The position numbers were made by a program, and so were the translations under genes. Below are positions 47,951 through 57,091 of a stretch of DNA of 64,000 nt, piece by piece. Origin of the DNA: a virus; the IMG/VR virus record IMGVR_UViG_3300025133_000092, positions 1 through 64,000 of that record; one strand, written 5' to 3'. Position 1 is the first letter of the stretch; the number at the start of each line of letters is the position of its first letter. The notes below the pieces were generated by a model. The model did not search any database. It was not told the origin of the DNA and was given only the letters and a program-made list of their open reading frames with translations.

Positions 47951-49102
47951 CTACTGGAGCCAGCCCGCTTCCTTGAGGATCTCCTCGGCCCGCATGTCCG
48001 CGAGCTGGGAGGCGTCGTCCTCGGTGATCTCGCTCAGGTCGATCTCGTCGCCGCCGCCGAACTCCTCGCCGGAGTCCGGGTCGATCCCCGCCTCCTTGAG
48101 GAAGGCGCGGGCGCGATCCATCGCCGCCGACTCGATGATGAAGGCGTTCTTCTCCGCCTTGGCCGCGGCCTCCTCCTGCCGCTTCGCCTGGATCTTCTTG
48201 GCGCCGTAGGCGAGGCCTCCCGCAGCGGCGAGGCCGCCGACGGCCTTGGCCGCGTTCCCCGCGGTCAGGTTGGGCTTCACGCCGTGCTCCCACAGGGCCT
48301 GGCGGCCCGCGGGACCCTCCTTCAGCGCCTGGTAGGTGGCCCTCACGTTGCCCATGGCCTCCTTCTCGATGTAGCCAGCCTCCTTGAGGATCTCCATGGC
48401 CCGCTCGTCGGCGAGCTCGTCGGCCTGGTCCTCGGTGATGTCGGCGAGGTCGAAGTCGTCTCCGACGTCGTAGCCGGCCTCCTTGAGGAAGTTGAGGGCA
48501 CGCTCCTGGGCGGCCTGCTCGATGACGTACGCGTTCTTCTCGGCAGCCTGGGCCTTGCGGGCCTTGTGCTTGGCGAGCAGGGCCTTGCCTCCTCGGTAGG
48601 CGCCGTAGCCGCCCGCGGCGAGCAGACCGGCCTTGCCGACGCCCTTGGCGACATCCATCGGGCCAACGACCATGTCGCCCATCTCGCCCATGTTGATCTT
48701 GTTGGCGTCCACCAGCGCGAGCTTGTCCATCTCGCTGAACATGGAGTGGGCCATGATCTTGCCGACCAGGTCCGCCTCCTTGAACTGCACGAACGCCTGC
48801 TTCTCCTGCTCGGAGCCGAGCGAGTTGAAGTGGTCGACGTCGTCGTCGTCCCAGTTCGGGGGCAGGTCGCCGCCCTCGTCCTGCTGGCCGCCGTCGCCGG
48901 ACTCGTTGATGTAGTGCTGCGACAGCTGCGCGACTTGGTCGTCGTCGAGCTGGTCCGCGTCGATGCCGTCCTCGGCCGCGGCGGCCTTGAAGAGCTCCCA
49001 GAGCTCGGCCTCCTGCGCGTCCTGGGCGGAGGCGATCTTCTCCTGGGAGTGATCGCCGGTGTCGTAGAGGTTGCTGAGCCACTCGTTGGGGGTGGTGCTC
49101 AT
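47951..49102 (-). CDS. Acidic virion-block protein with duplicated EKNA module (383 aa)
   Basis: Two copies of a 60-residue unit lie at about residues 188-245 and 317-383. Each begins EKNA, then a helix ending FLKEAG, an acidic loop, ITEDxAxxLADxRA and EILKEAG. Between and before them are Gly/Ala segments (GLLAAGGYGAYRGGK, GGLAAAGGLAYGAKK). The N third is very acidic. It sits next to the protease gene, where scaffold or core proteins are usual. Confidence 0.5.
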   Translation of the reverse strand: MSTTPNEWLSNLYDTGDHSQEKIASAQDAQEAELWELFKAAAAEDGIDADQLDDDQVAQLSQHYINESGDGGQQDEGGDLPPNWDDDDVDHFNSLGSEQEKQAFVQFKEADLVGKIMAHSMFSEMDKLALVDANKINMGEMGDMVVGPMDVAKGVGKAGLLAAGGYGAYRGGKALLAKHKARKAQAAEKNAYVIEQAAQERALNFLKEAGYDVGDDFDLADITEDQADELADERAMEILKEAGYIEKEAMGNVRATYQALKEGPAGRQALWEHGVKPNLTAGNAAKAVGGLAAAGGLAYGAKKIQAKRQEEAAAKAEKNAFIIESAAMDRARAFLKEAGIDPDSGEEFGGGDEIDLSEITEDDASQLADMRAEEILKEAGWLQ

Positions 49103-49171
49103 GATCAGAGATCTCCTGGTAGCGTCCGTTGACGGGTACGGTGGTCGGCGATCATCGAGGGTGTCTGCCCT

Positions 49172-51436
49172 CTAGGCCAGGTGGCGGGATGCCGCATGCG
49201 CCCCGGCCATGTCGTTCAGCAGCAACTGTCCAGCGCCCATCGCCAGCGCAGCCACCAGCGTCGGATGGTCTGCGATCATGTTCCCCACGATCCCCAGCTT
49301 CTCGCCGCTCTCTTTCCGAGCCTTCAAGTGAGCCGAGTTCAGGTAGACAGCGGGGGCGAGCATTGGAACCAGTTTCAAGGCAGTGGTCAAGTCCGACGAG
49401 ACCGATGCTGTCTTGACTCCGGCACGTACGTCAAGCACGTCCTGAGCAAAGATCGCCTCCTTGATCGTCGGATGCTCCCAGGCAGCCGCCATGAAGGGGG
49501 CTGCGTGCAGCGCCTCCGTGCGGTAATCGAAGTACGCCCGAGACAACTTCTCCATCGTCGGGCCCTGCGCCTGAGCAGGAGTCGGAGCGACCTGCTGAGG
49601 CCGGAACATCATGACGACGCGCCGACGCATGACCGGAGGAGCGATGGATCTGCTTGGGATCATGCTAAGCAAGGTGCTCACCAGCTGCATGACCACGGGC
49701 AGGGGCACCGCGCCCAGCCCGAAGGAGTAGCCCCCGCCCTGCATGGACGGGGCGAACGACAACCCGTAGTTGTCGAGCCGGTCCGCGAGCTCGCCCATGC
49801 CACAGTGGCGCAGCGAAACGCGCTGGAACTCGTGGGGCTTGAGCACCATGCCGCAGGCGGTGGGAGCTGCCAGGGCGGAGCGGAGCGTCGGAGCTTGATC
49901 CGCCAGCTGGTTCAGGCTGTCCGTCGGGATGTTCGGCTCCCGGGCGGCCATGTGGTGGATCAGTTTCCCGCCCTCGAGCCCCGGGACCTCCTTGAGCATC
50001 TCGCTCAGCTTCTCGTAGGCGGCCTTGATGCGGGCCTCCTTGATGTTCTGGTCAGCCCGGTTGGCGGCGATGTACGACTGCTCCTTCTCCTTGTAGTTCC
50101 CGGAGAACGGGTGCGTGAGCCGCTTCAAGCCCTTCTCGGGGTTCCTGTACTGCTTGCGGAACCGTGCCCCGAGACGCACATCTTCCTTCTCGCTGGTGAG
50201 CGGAAGGAGGTGGTCCCGGAAGACCCCAGCGGTCTTGTCCTCGCGATCTGCCTTCCGAGCAGCGAGACGCGCCCGAACCCTCTCTTCCGCCTTGGCGCCG
50301 AGAGCCGCGCCTACTACCGGTCCTCCAAAGGCCGCTGCCATCGATGTTGCCAAGAGTGCGTCGGAGACATAGTGGTCATAGAGCTCCCCAGTAATGATGC
50401 CCACGGGGGTCCCTACCGCGCCGCCTAGCAACGCCCCCGTCGCTGCCCCAATGCGGCGCCCCTTCCCTGCCCCGAGAGCAGCGCCCACAGAAGGGGCCGC
50501 GAACCACACCCCGAGGCGATTGCTCCTCATGGCCGGTGCAAAGGAGCTTGCGGCACCCAGCGCGGCGAGTCCGGCACCCGCGGTCTTGGCCATCTCCCCG
50601 CCGTAGAAGCCCTCACCTCGCTCAGCGGAGGAGGCTCCGAGGCCGGCGCCGAAGAACCAGGCAAGGCCGGAGGCGATCTTCGCCATCACCTTGGCGGTCT
50701 TGTCTGCCCCGATCACCACGAAGCTGTCGTCGAAGAAGCGGGGCTGGTCGTTGTGGACGCAGCACACCCGGCCGTCGGCCAGGACCTTGCCCATGCCGAA
50801 GGCGGGGTTCTGGCCGTTGACGTGCTCGCAGTAGTCGTGGCGCGTCTTGGCCCGGTTGCCGCAGATCGAACAGCGGTCGTCGGGGACCTTGCAGCCCATC
50901 GACGTCGACGGGAACTTGCCCGCGAGGATCTGCTCGATGACCCAGTAGGCGTCCTGCGCTCGGCACTTCTCGTGGTCCAGGTCGAAGAGGACCTCGACCC
51001 GGTGCATCCGGGCGTTCCAGGCCACCATGATGATGCGGCCCAGCGTCTTCTCGGGGTTCTTGTTGACGTGGTGCGTGTAGATCGACGCGGTGTAGAAGGT
51101 CGGGTAGCCGTAGGGGATCGTCTGAGCGACGGCGACCCGGCCCTCGATGTCCGTGCACGGCACGGCGATGAGGGCTTCGTGCCCGTTGAGCAGCGCCTCC
51201 TCCGGGAAGGAGTCGCCGTTGATGTTCGCGCCGTAGTACTCGAAGGAGCCCAGCGCGTTGTTCAAGACGTAGGTGTGGCCCTCTTCGGGCTGCAGCTGCG
51301 AGATGAACGCCTGCATCTCCGGACACAGCGTCTCCCCGTCGGCCGTCTTCTCCAGGGAACCTGGGGAGACGACCTGCAGGAAGGGCTGCCCGGTCACCGG
51401 GTCTGCGCCCGGGTAGTGCAGGAGCTTCTCCATCAT
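49172..51436 (-). CDS. Capsid maturation (prohead) protease fused to glycine-zipper region
   Basis: Residues 1-210 resemble a phage prohead protease: EYYGANINGDSFPEEAL (67-82) matches the NxxGDxxP opening, THHVNKNPEKTLGRI (121-134) holds a candidate catalytic His, and FPSTSMGCKV (175-183) holds the SxSxG-type Ser motif, followed by zinc-like CSICG and YCEH. The remaining 540 residues carry zippers (GAATGALLGGAVGTPVG, GPVVGAALGAKAEER) and several EKTA/DKTA sites, perhaps a scaffold or self-cleaved part. The position two genes before TerL-side genes and upstream of the capsid gene fits maturation. Confidence 0.65.
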   Translation of the reverse strand: MMEKLLHYPGADPVTGQPFLQVVSPGSLEKTADGETLCPEMQAFISQLQPEEGHTYVLNNALGSFEYYGANINGDSFPEEALLNGHEALIAVPCTDIEGRVAVAQTIPYGYPTFYTASIYTHHVNKNPEKTLGRIIMVAWNARMHRVEVLFDLDHEKCRAQDAYWVIEQILAGKFPSTSMGCKVPDDRCSICGNRAKTRHDYCEHVNGQNPAFGMGKVLADGRVCCVHNDQPRFFDDSFVVIGADKTAKVMAKIASGLAWFFGAGLGASSAERGEGFYGGEMAKTAGAGLAALGAASSFAPAMRSNRLGVWFAAPSVGAALGAGKGRRIGAATGALLGGAVGTPVGIITGELYDHYVSDALLATSMAAAFGGPVVGAALGAKAEERVRARLAARKADREDKTAGVFRDHLLPLTSEKEDVRLGARFRKQYRNPEKGLKRLTHPFSGNYKEKEQSYIAANRADQNIKEARIKAAYEKLSEMLKEVPGLEGGKLIHHMAAREPNIPTDSLNQLADQAPTLRSALAAPTACGMVLKPHEFQRVSLRHCGMGELADRLDNYGLSFAPSMQGGGYSFGLGAVPLPVVMQLVSTLLSMIPSRSIAPPVMRRRVVMMFRPQQVAPTPAQAQGPTMEKLSRAYFDYRTEALHAAPFMAAAWEHPTIKEAIFAQDVLDVRAGVKTASVSSDLTTALKLVPMLAPAVYLNSAHLKARKESGEKLGIVGNMIADHPTLVAALAMGAGQLLLNDMAGAHAASRHLA

Positions 51437-52599
51437 CGGCGGAACTTCTCCGCGAAGGCGGCCTTGGCCGAACTGCGCTGTCGGCCGGCACGCATCAGGT
51501 CGAGCTGCGCCCGCTTCACCGGCATCTTGTCCATGATCTTCTGCACCCGCCGACCTTCAGATCGAGCCCACGTATCCGCCTCCAGAGTCGCCTGCAAAGG
51601 GGCCATGCCCTTTTCTTCCAGGTTCTTCTGCCTCTGCAGCTGCCGCTGAGGCAGCTGCTCCTGGCGCTGGAGCAACGAGTCCCAGGTGTCGGCGCTGCGG
51701 AGCACGTTGCCTTCCGCCCCCTGGCGCAACTTCCGGTCCTCGATGCCGCCCCTGCCGTAGCGGAGCAGCTCGGTCGCGCGCTGACGCAGCCGGTCGCTGT
51801 GCTGCGACTTCTGCTCGGCGATCTCACGCTGCTCGCGGCGCCGGTCCATGCGCGTCTGGTGCTGGTGCTTGTCGGCCTCCCGCTGCGCCCGCGCCTTGTC
51901 CCACTTGTGGGAGGTGCGCTTGCGGGCGGAGTCGGCAGACCGGCGGTCATCCTCACGCTGGTCTCGGCGGTCCTTGCGATCCCGCCGCTTCTCCTCGGCA
52001 CGAAGGGAGCCGCCCACCCCGCTCTCGCCCAGCTCGAAGTCGTGCTTCTCCTGCCGGCGCGTGGCGTCCCGGCCGAGAGCCCCGCCGCCCTCGCCCCTGA
52101 GATCGAAGTCGTGGCGCTCCTGCTTCCGGCGCTCGTCGGCCGACGAGCGCATGCTCTGTCCCAGCTCCCGACCGAAGGTCTGGGCCACTTGATCGATGGC
52201 CTGAGGAGCCTGAGGCATGCCCCGCTGGACGCCGACCAGAGTGCTGATCTGCTCCGGCGTGGTCAGCTCGTTGTAGTTCATCACCCGGTTGACGAAGCCG
52301 TGGGCCGACATCGGGTCCGACGCCATCGCCGGCGAGAACTTGTGCAGGGTGCGGAAGGCTCGCCGGGCCGTCGGGGTGTCCTCCAGGTCCGGGTACTCCT
52401 CACGCAACTTCGAGTAGCGGCGGTTGCGGAGGAAGGGCTCGGCGACGTGCTTTCCCCCGCGGTAGACGCCTGTCCCCAGAGCAGTCGCTCCTGCGATGGC
52501 CAGGGCCGGGACAGCCGCACCTATCGCGTGATCCCGCACGTTGCCCCAGTCGACCGGGGCCGCCTCCTTCTGGAACTCCTTGATCTTCAGCTTCTTCAT
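51433..52599 (-). CDS. Basic coiled-coil virion-block protein (388 aa)
   Basis: N terminus MKKLKIKEFQKEAAPVDWG has the KxAAP leader, then one hydrophobic segment (AIGAAVPALAIAGATALG). Residues about 160-300 are extremely charged (EEKRRDRKDRRDQREDDRR), likely a long nucleic-acid-contacting coiled coil. It is coupled to the protease gene by ATGA. Probably an internal virion or DNA-contacting protein. Confidence 0.5.
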   Translation of the reverse strand: MKKLKIKEFQKEAAPVDWGNVRDHAIGAAVPALAIAGATALGTGVYRGGKHVAEPFLRNRRYSKLREEYPDLEDTPTARRAFRTLHKFSPAMASDPMSAHGFVNRVMNYNELTTPEQISTLVGVQRGMPQAPQAIDQVAQTFGRELGQSMRSSADERRKQERHDFDLRGEGGGALGRDATRRQEKHDFELGESGVGGSLRAEEKRRDRKDRRDQREDDRRSADSARKRTSHKWDKARAQREADKHQHQTRMDRRREQREIAEQKSQHSDRLRQRATELLRYGRGGIEDRKLRQGAEGNVLRSADTWDSLLQRQEQLPQRQLQRQKNLEEKGMAPLQATLEADTWARSEGRRVQKIMDKMPVKRAQLDLMRAGRQRSSAKAAFAEKFRR

Positions 52600-53375
52600 C
52601 AGTAGCTCCCGGTCTGTGAGATCCGTGCGGGGTTCGGTCGGCGCTGCTTGGCTCCCATGTACCCGGCCTGGGTCGGGGCCTGATGCGCGTTCTGGGCGCT
52701 CTGGATGTCTCCACGAGCCGCACGCATGGTGCCGATCCCGCCCTTGATCGTGCCGTAGGTGCCAACGGCACCGTACACCTTGCCCACCGTGGCGATGGGC
52801 CGCTCCACCACGGACTTGCCGAAGCGCTTCGCGCCACCGACCACGGCGGAACCGGCCGCCCCGGCGGCCGGGCGAATGATCTCGCCAGCCTGCTTGTGGA
52901 GCCCGCGCCAGTACTTCAGCTGCTCCGAACGAGGCAGATGACGCACCCCGCGCTGCATGGCATCCGCCCGATCACCCGCCGGGTAACCGATCTGCTCATT
53001 CCACTGCTGCTGCTCCAGAGGGGAGTCTTCGTACCCCACACCGTGCAGCTTCTGGCTGAGCCGATCCTTTTCCTGGTCTTCCCACTTCCACCGGGCTGAA
53101 CGAATCTGGGGGTCGAAGTGCTCTCGATCCTGCCGCGCCTCTCGCTGCTTCGTCACGGCGCGGTGGCCGTCTTGCAGTCCGCCTACTCCAGCGCCGGCCA
53201 AGAGGCCGGCGCTCAACGCCCCCGCTCCCGCGGTGAGGGCCGCCGCTCCTCGGTGAGAGCTCACCGACTTGGCGAGATCATGACCGCCGTAGCCGCCCAG
53301 CAGGGCTCCCACTGCTGCTGCGGGCCGGGAGAAGGACCCCGCCGTCTTCTCCCACTGGGAGAAGCAGTGCCTCAT
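52599..53375 (-). CDS. Glycine-zipper virion protein (258 aa)
   Basis: Start taken at the ATG 53373-53375 (GGTGAG upstream) rather than five codons earlier. WEKTAGSFSRP at the N terminus carries EKTA. Zippers AAALTAGAGALSAGLLAG and AAGAAGSAVVGGA flank a charged middle. Same family style as its neighbours. Confidence 0.5.
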   Translation of the reverse strand: MRHCFSQWEKTAGSFSRPAAAVGALLGGYGGHDLAKSVSSHRGAAALTAGAGALSAGLLAGAGVGGLQDGHRAVTKQREARQDREHFDPQIRSARWKWEDQEKDRLSQKLHGVGYEDSPLEQQQWNEQIGYPAGDRADAMQRGVRHLPRSEQLKYWRGLHKQAGEIIRPAAGAAGSAVVGGAKRFGKSVVERPIATVGKVYGAVGTYGTIKGGIGTMRAARGDIQSAQNAHQAPTQAGYMGAKQRRPNPARISQTGSY

Positions 53376-53379
53376 CCAC

Positions 53380-54588
53380 TCACCCGGCATCGGACTGGTT
53401 CTTCTTGGCCTTGCGCCGTGCCACCAACTTCTTCACCCCTTCTTCGCCCGCGTGGCCAAGAAGTCCTCCGGCCAGTCCCCCTCGCCCGATTCGCAGCGTC
53501 TTCTCTCCAAACGACTTGGCCCCCGAACGCCGGGCATCCGTCAGGCCCAGGGGGGTCCCGATGGTGGCCCCCAGAAGCACTCCATGCGCACCCGCCTCCT
53601 TCTCCTGCAGCATCCCCACCAGCTGCTGGCGCTGCTCGTCGAGGATGGCGCAGACCCGGGCATGCGAGACCTTGGCGACCGCCAGCTTCTCGCGGAGCTC
53701 GGCGTGGGAGGCGAAGCCCTGGTAGAGGGGCGAGGACGTGTTGGCCTCCTTGACCATCAGGCGCTGGGTCAGCTCCTGGTCGAAGGCGAGCTTGATCTGT
53801 CCGTGCCGGTGCTCGGGCACCGCGGCTTCGATGGCGGAGACGAGCAGGCGGGAGGCGTGCTTGATGCCGTCGTCGGAGCCGTCCGCCTGCCCGAAGACGA
53901 CGAGCAGCTCCTCCGGAGCGTGCCCCTCCTTGAGGGCCTGGGCCATCTTGGAGACCAGGGCGCTCTCGGTGCTGGCGAGGGACAGCTCGTACTGGCCCGC
54001 CCGCGAGGCGATCTCGTCGCGCACCGCGGAGAGCTTCGTGCGCTGCTCCATCGCCTTCGCCATCGGGAAGGCCGGCGGGGTGAGGTTGGCCGGGCGCTCC
54101 TCGTTGGAGATCGAGGCCGCCTTCTCCATCGCCTGCGCGCCGCGGCTGCGGTGGAAGGGCTTGGGCGGGCGGCGGTAGTCGTCGAGGTTGTGGACCGCCG
54201 CGACCTTGCTCATCGAGGGGCCGCGGGCGGGGGCCGCGACGGACGCCGTCTTCTCCGTCGGCCCGTTGCCCAGGCGGTCCCACACCGCGGAGGCGTCAGC
54301 GACCTCGAAGTCGGGAGCGCGGAAGTCGCCGGCCATCTTGGCGAAGAGGCCGTTGAAGGTCGTGTGGTTGGCTGTCTCGCACATCCGCTGGATGTGCTCT
54401 CGCTCGGCGCCTTCCAGGGAGGAGGCCTCCTTCACGAGGGAGTCGTTCAGCGGGATCTGGTGATCGATGAACTGCTGGGCGGCCCGGCGACCGGCCATCG
54501 CCAGCTTCTCCACCTGGAAACCGTCGGCCTTCCGGCCGCCCTGAAGAAGAGCCTCGAAGGGGCCGAACGCCGTCTTGTTCCAGGTCAT
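53380..54588 (-). CDS. Virion-block protein rich in KxA motifs (402 aa)
   Basis: GGAGGCGAC precedes the ATG at 54586-54588. The protein is mostly helical with a zipper near the end (GVLLGATIGTPLGLTD, GGLAGGLLGHAG). KTAF, EKLAM, VKEAS, AKMAG, EKTAS, SKVAA and EKAAS occur in the first 180 residues, the highest density in the window, consistent with multiple processing sites. It is the first gene of the virion block beside a divergent regulator. Function unknown. Confidence 0.5.
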   Translation of the reverse strand: MTWNKTAFGPFEALLQGGRKADGFQVEKLAMAGRRAAQQFIDHQIPLNDSLVKEASSLEGAEREHIQRMCETANHTTFNGLFAKMAGDFRAPDFEVADASAVWDRLGNGPTEKTASVAAPARGPSMSKVAAVHNLDDYRRPPKPFHRSRGAQAMEKAASISNEERPANLTPPAFPMAKAMEQRTKLSAVRDEIASRAGQYELSLASTESALVSKMAQALKEGHAPEELLVVFGQADGSDDGIKHASRLLVSAIEAAVPEHRHGQIKLAFDQELTQRLMVKEANTSSPLYQGFASHAELREKLAVAKVSHARVCAILDEQRQQLVGMLQEKEAGAHGVLLGATIGTPLGLTDARRSGAKSFGEKTLRIGRGGLAGGLLGHAGEEGVKKLVARRKAKKNQSDAG

Positions 54589-54611
54589 GTCGCCTCCGGT
54601 GGCGGGGGGGA

Positions 54612-55331
54612 ATGCTCCGAGCCAGTATAGTGAGGCTCGTGGACAGCACCCTAGTCGATAAGCGCGAAGCGGCGCGGATCCTCTCTCGAGGATGCCGCAC
54701 GGTGGAGGGTTACGCCAACCAGGGATTGCTGTCCAGGGTGACGAAGGGGCGCCGGGTCTTCTACCTCCGAGAGGAGGTGGAGCGGCTCCGAGATGCTCGT
54801 GAGAAGCGGAAGACCTCTCCTGCCAGCCTGCTACAGCTCGACATGCGCGTGCAGAAGCTGGAGTCGGAGGTAGCGCTTCTGCTCCGGGTCCACGATCTCC
54901 GGCCACACTCCCTGCTCACCCCAGAGGAGCTCCTCAAGCGCTTCCCCACAGCCGTCCACGCACTCCGCAAGGACAAGTGGTCCATCGACGAGGGGTTGAC
55001 CTGGTACCAGGTCTTCGTGGGGGTCACAGACGAGGACCTGCGGTTCCTCCAGCAGTTGCTGGAGGATCAACAGTGGACGGGCGAGCCGGCTTGGGCGGTG
55101 TTCCACTTCTTGTGCTCGCGGATGGTCAGCTACTTCAGGGGGCATCGCAACTTCAGCTCCAGGCTCGATCTTCAGCGGACGCATGCTCTGCTGGTTCAGG
55201 CCCGAAGGCAACTCCGGGGGCAGATCATGGTCGCTTTCGGTCCCGAGATGGAGAAGAGGGCGCGGGACTTCGAGGCCCTGTTCGCCGAGAGGCCGTCGCT
55301 TCGCGCGGAGCTGTTGGCGCGGATCAGCTAA
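54612..55331 (+). CDS. MerR-like HTH regulator (239 aa)
   Basis: Residues about 15-60 (VDKREAARILSRGCRTVEG, GLLSRVTKGRRVFYLREEV) form a MerR/excisionase-type winged helix that recognises DNA. A coiled-coil (MRVQKLESEVALLLRV) and a helical C-terminal domain follow. It reads divergently from the virion block, and a TATAGT element at about 54624-54630 sits between them, so it may control virion genes. The start is uncertain: ATG 54612 or GTG 54639 (GAGG upstream). Confidence 0.65.
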   Translation: MLRASIVRLVDSTLVDKREAARILSRGCRTVEGYANQGLLSRVTKGRRVFYLREEVERLRDAREKRKTSPASLLQLDMRVQKLESEVALLLRVHDLRPHSLLTPEELLKRFPTAVHALRKDKWSIDEGLTWYQVFVGVTDEDLRFLQQLLEDQQWTGEPAWAVFHFLCSRMVSYFRGHRNFSSRLDLQRTHALLVQARRQLRGQIMVAFGPEMEKRARDFEALFAERPSLRAELLARIS

Positions 55332-57091
55332 GCCGCTTCCTTCTTCGGGAAGATGACGTCCGGGCGCGGACGCTCGAGCATGGACACCAGGAAGCAGTAG
55401 AGCATCGAGTGGAAGGCGTCATCCGTGGCGCCCGGGGACTTCTTGAACTCGTCCATGCGCCGCTTCTCGTTGTACTCGCTGAAGATGCTCAGGAAGTCCT
55501 TGCCGTGGGGGTCCTCCCACTCGTCGAACTTCGGGAAGCGGAAAACGGTGCGGCGCTTGATCGCGTTGAAGACGTCGGCCATCACCTCCTGGCGGTTCAC
55601 GATCCAGCGACGGAGGTGGTCCTCGTAGCTCACCTTCTTCAGGGGCGCGAGGTACTGGTACTTGTGGACTCGCTCGGGGCCGAAGGCACGGGTCAGCGCG
55701 TCGTTCTGGAAGAAGCCACCGCCGTAGTCACAGCCGATGAGGCGCACCCGCCAGGCCCGGCACAACTCCTTGATCAGCTTGAGCTGAACGTCCGGCTCCG
55801 TCTCCACGCCCTTGAAGCGGTGCATGTAGAAGATCGTGAAGCGGTTGTCGAGGTACGCGCCCAGGGTGAGCACGGTGTAGCTCTGCTCGCCGGTGCCCCA
55901 GTCGATGCCGGCGTAGATGGGGGTGACCCTGCTGTCGACCACCTGCTTCAGCTGCCGCAGGAAGGGGCCGTCCTGCATGCTGACCAGCGGGTCGCTGTTG
56001 TCGATCAGGTCCTGCTTGGTGAGCGGGCGCGTGCCTGAGTCGTACGACTTGCCCAGCACCTCGTTGTAGAACTGGGCCTTCGGGTAGCTGGTGTACTTGT
56101 CGAGGATCTCGTTCCAGCGGATCCAGGGCACCATCAGCTGCGGGATGCGGTAGCCCTCGTAGGGCTCCGAGAGCCTGTTGGCGACGCCCGGGTTCATCGA
56201 CGCCCACTGCGACATCGGGTGCATCGGGTTGATCGGCTTGCAGCATCGGTCGCAGGACAGCCCGGCCTTCTGGATGTTCCGCTCGCCCAGGACGTTCCAG
56301 TGCCAGCTGCCCGGATCCTTCGGGGTGCCGTGGCGCTCGCAGGGCACGACCCACTCGTTCTGCGTCGACTCCTCCGACCAGTAGTACTCGATGGTGTTGT
56401 CGATCGACTTCGGCGTGCCGGAGAAGCGGTAGATCTTGTACGGGGAGTGAGAGGCGCACTCGAGGATGACCGGGATGTGGTCGATGTAGATGTCCTGGAT
56501 CTCGTCCAGGACGATCAGGTCCGCGGGGATGCCGCGGGTCCGGTCGGCGTTGTGGAAGGCGTAGCGCAGGGTGATGACGCTGCGGTTGATGAACTGCTTG
56601 CGCTCGATGGAGTCGGACAGGGCCAAGTCCGACCAGGCGCGCAGCACATCGCTGGTCTCCATCGGCTCCTTCAGCCTGTCTCGGCTGAAGGTGCGGGTCT
56701 GGTCCCGGGAGGGCGAGACGAAGAGGGACTGGAAGCCTGGGAGGATGCAGGAGTACGCCAACAGGATGTTGCCGAGCGATGTCGACTTCTCGACCTGACG
56801 GCCGCACATCATCAGCACCCGGCGGCTGCCCGTGTTGTAGACCTGCCGGAGGTAGCGCCGCTCGTCGAAGGAGAACTTCTCCATCCGCGGCGGCTTGTTC
56901 TCCTCGACGACCCGAACGGTGACAGCGAAGCGGACGAAGTCGGTGGGGGCCGCGTCCTGGTACTGGATGTCGCCCAGGATCTCGTCCATGGCGAAGGCGC
57001 TGTCCAGGGGCTGCCCGTACGGCAGCGTCTGCTGGGGCGCCATCCAGCCGTTGAGCGGCGGGGCCGCGGCCATGGGGAGGGGGGCGATCAC
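55328..57091 (-). CDS. Terminase large subunit
   Basis: A 587-residue packaging motor. GRQVEKST (97-104) is the Walker A region, with Glu where Gly normally precedes Lys; LIVLDEIQDI is Walker B; RFSGTPKS is the coupling motif. A Cys insertion (CERHG, CDRCCKPIN) may bind zinc. The nuclease half has YAGIDWGTGEQS, GCDYGGGF and TDDAFHSML, supplying the acidic metal ligands. It starts at GTG in a GTGA overlap with the helicase gene. It cuts and pumps DNA into proheads through the portal. Confidence 0.9.
   Translation of the reverse strand: MIAPLPMAAAPPLNGWMAPQQTLPYGQPLDSAFAMDEILGDIQYQDAAPTDFVRFAVTVRVVEENKPPRMEKFSFDERRYLRQVYNTGSRRVLMMCGRQVEKSTSLGNILLAYSCILPGFQSLFVSPSRDQTRTFSRDRLKEPMETSDVLRAWSDLALSDSIERKQFINRSVITLRYAFHNADRTRGIPADLIVLDEIQDIYIDHIPVILECASHSPYKIYRFSGTPKSIDNTIEYYWSEESTQNEWVVPCERHGTPKDPGSWHWNVLGERNIQKAGLSCDRCCKPINPMHPMSQWASMNPGVANRLSEPYEGYRIPQLMVPWIRWNEILDKYTSYPKAQFYNEVLGKSYDSGTRPLTKQDLIDNSDPLVSMQDGPFLRQLKQVVDSRVTPIYAGIDWGTGEQSYTVLTLGAYLDNRFTIFYMHRFKGVETEPDVQLKLIKELCRAWRVRLIGCDYGGGFFQNDALTRAFGPERVHKYQYLAPLKKVSYEDHLRRWIVNRQEVMADVFNAIKRRTVFRFPKFDEWEDPHGKDFLSIFSEYNEKRRMDEFKKSPGATDDAFHSMLYCFLVSMLERPRPDVIFPKKEAA

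Noticed and set aside
49154-49169. Small hairpin GAGGG...CCCTC near the end of the gap at 49103-49171
   Set aside because: Only a 5-base stem; too weak to call a terminator.
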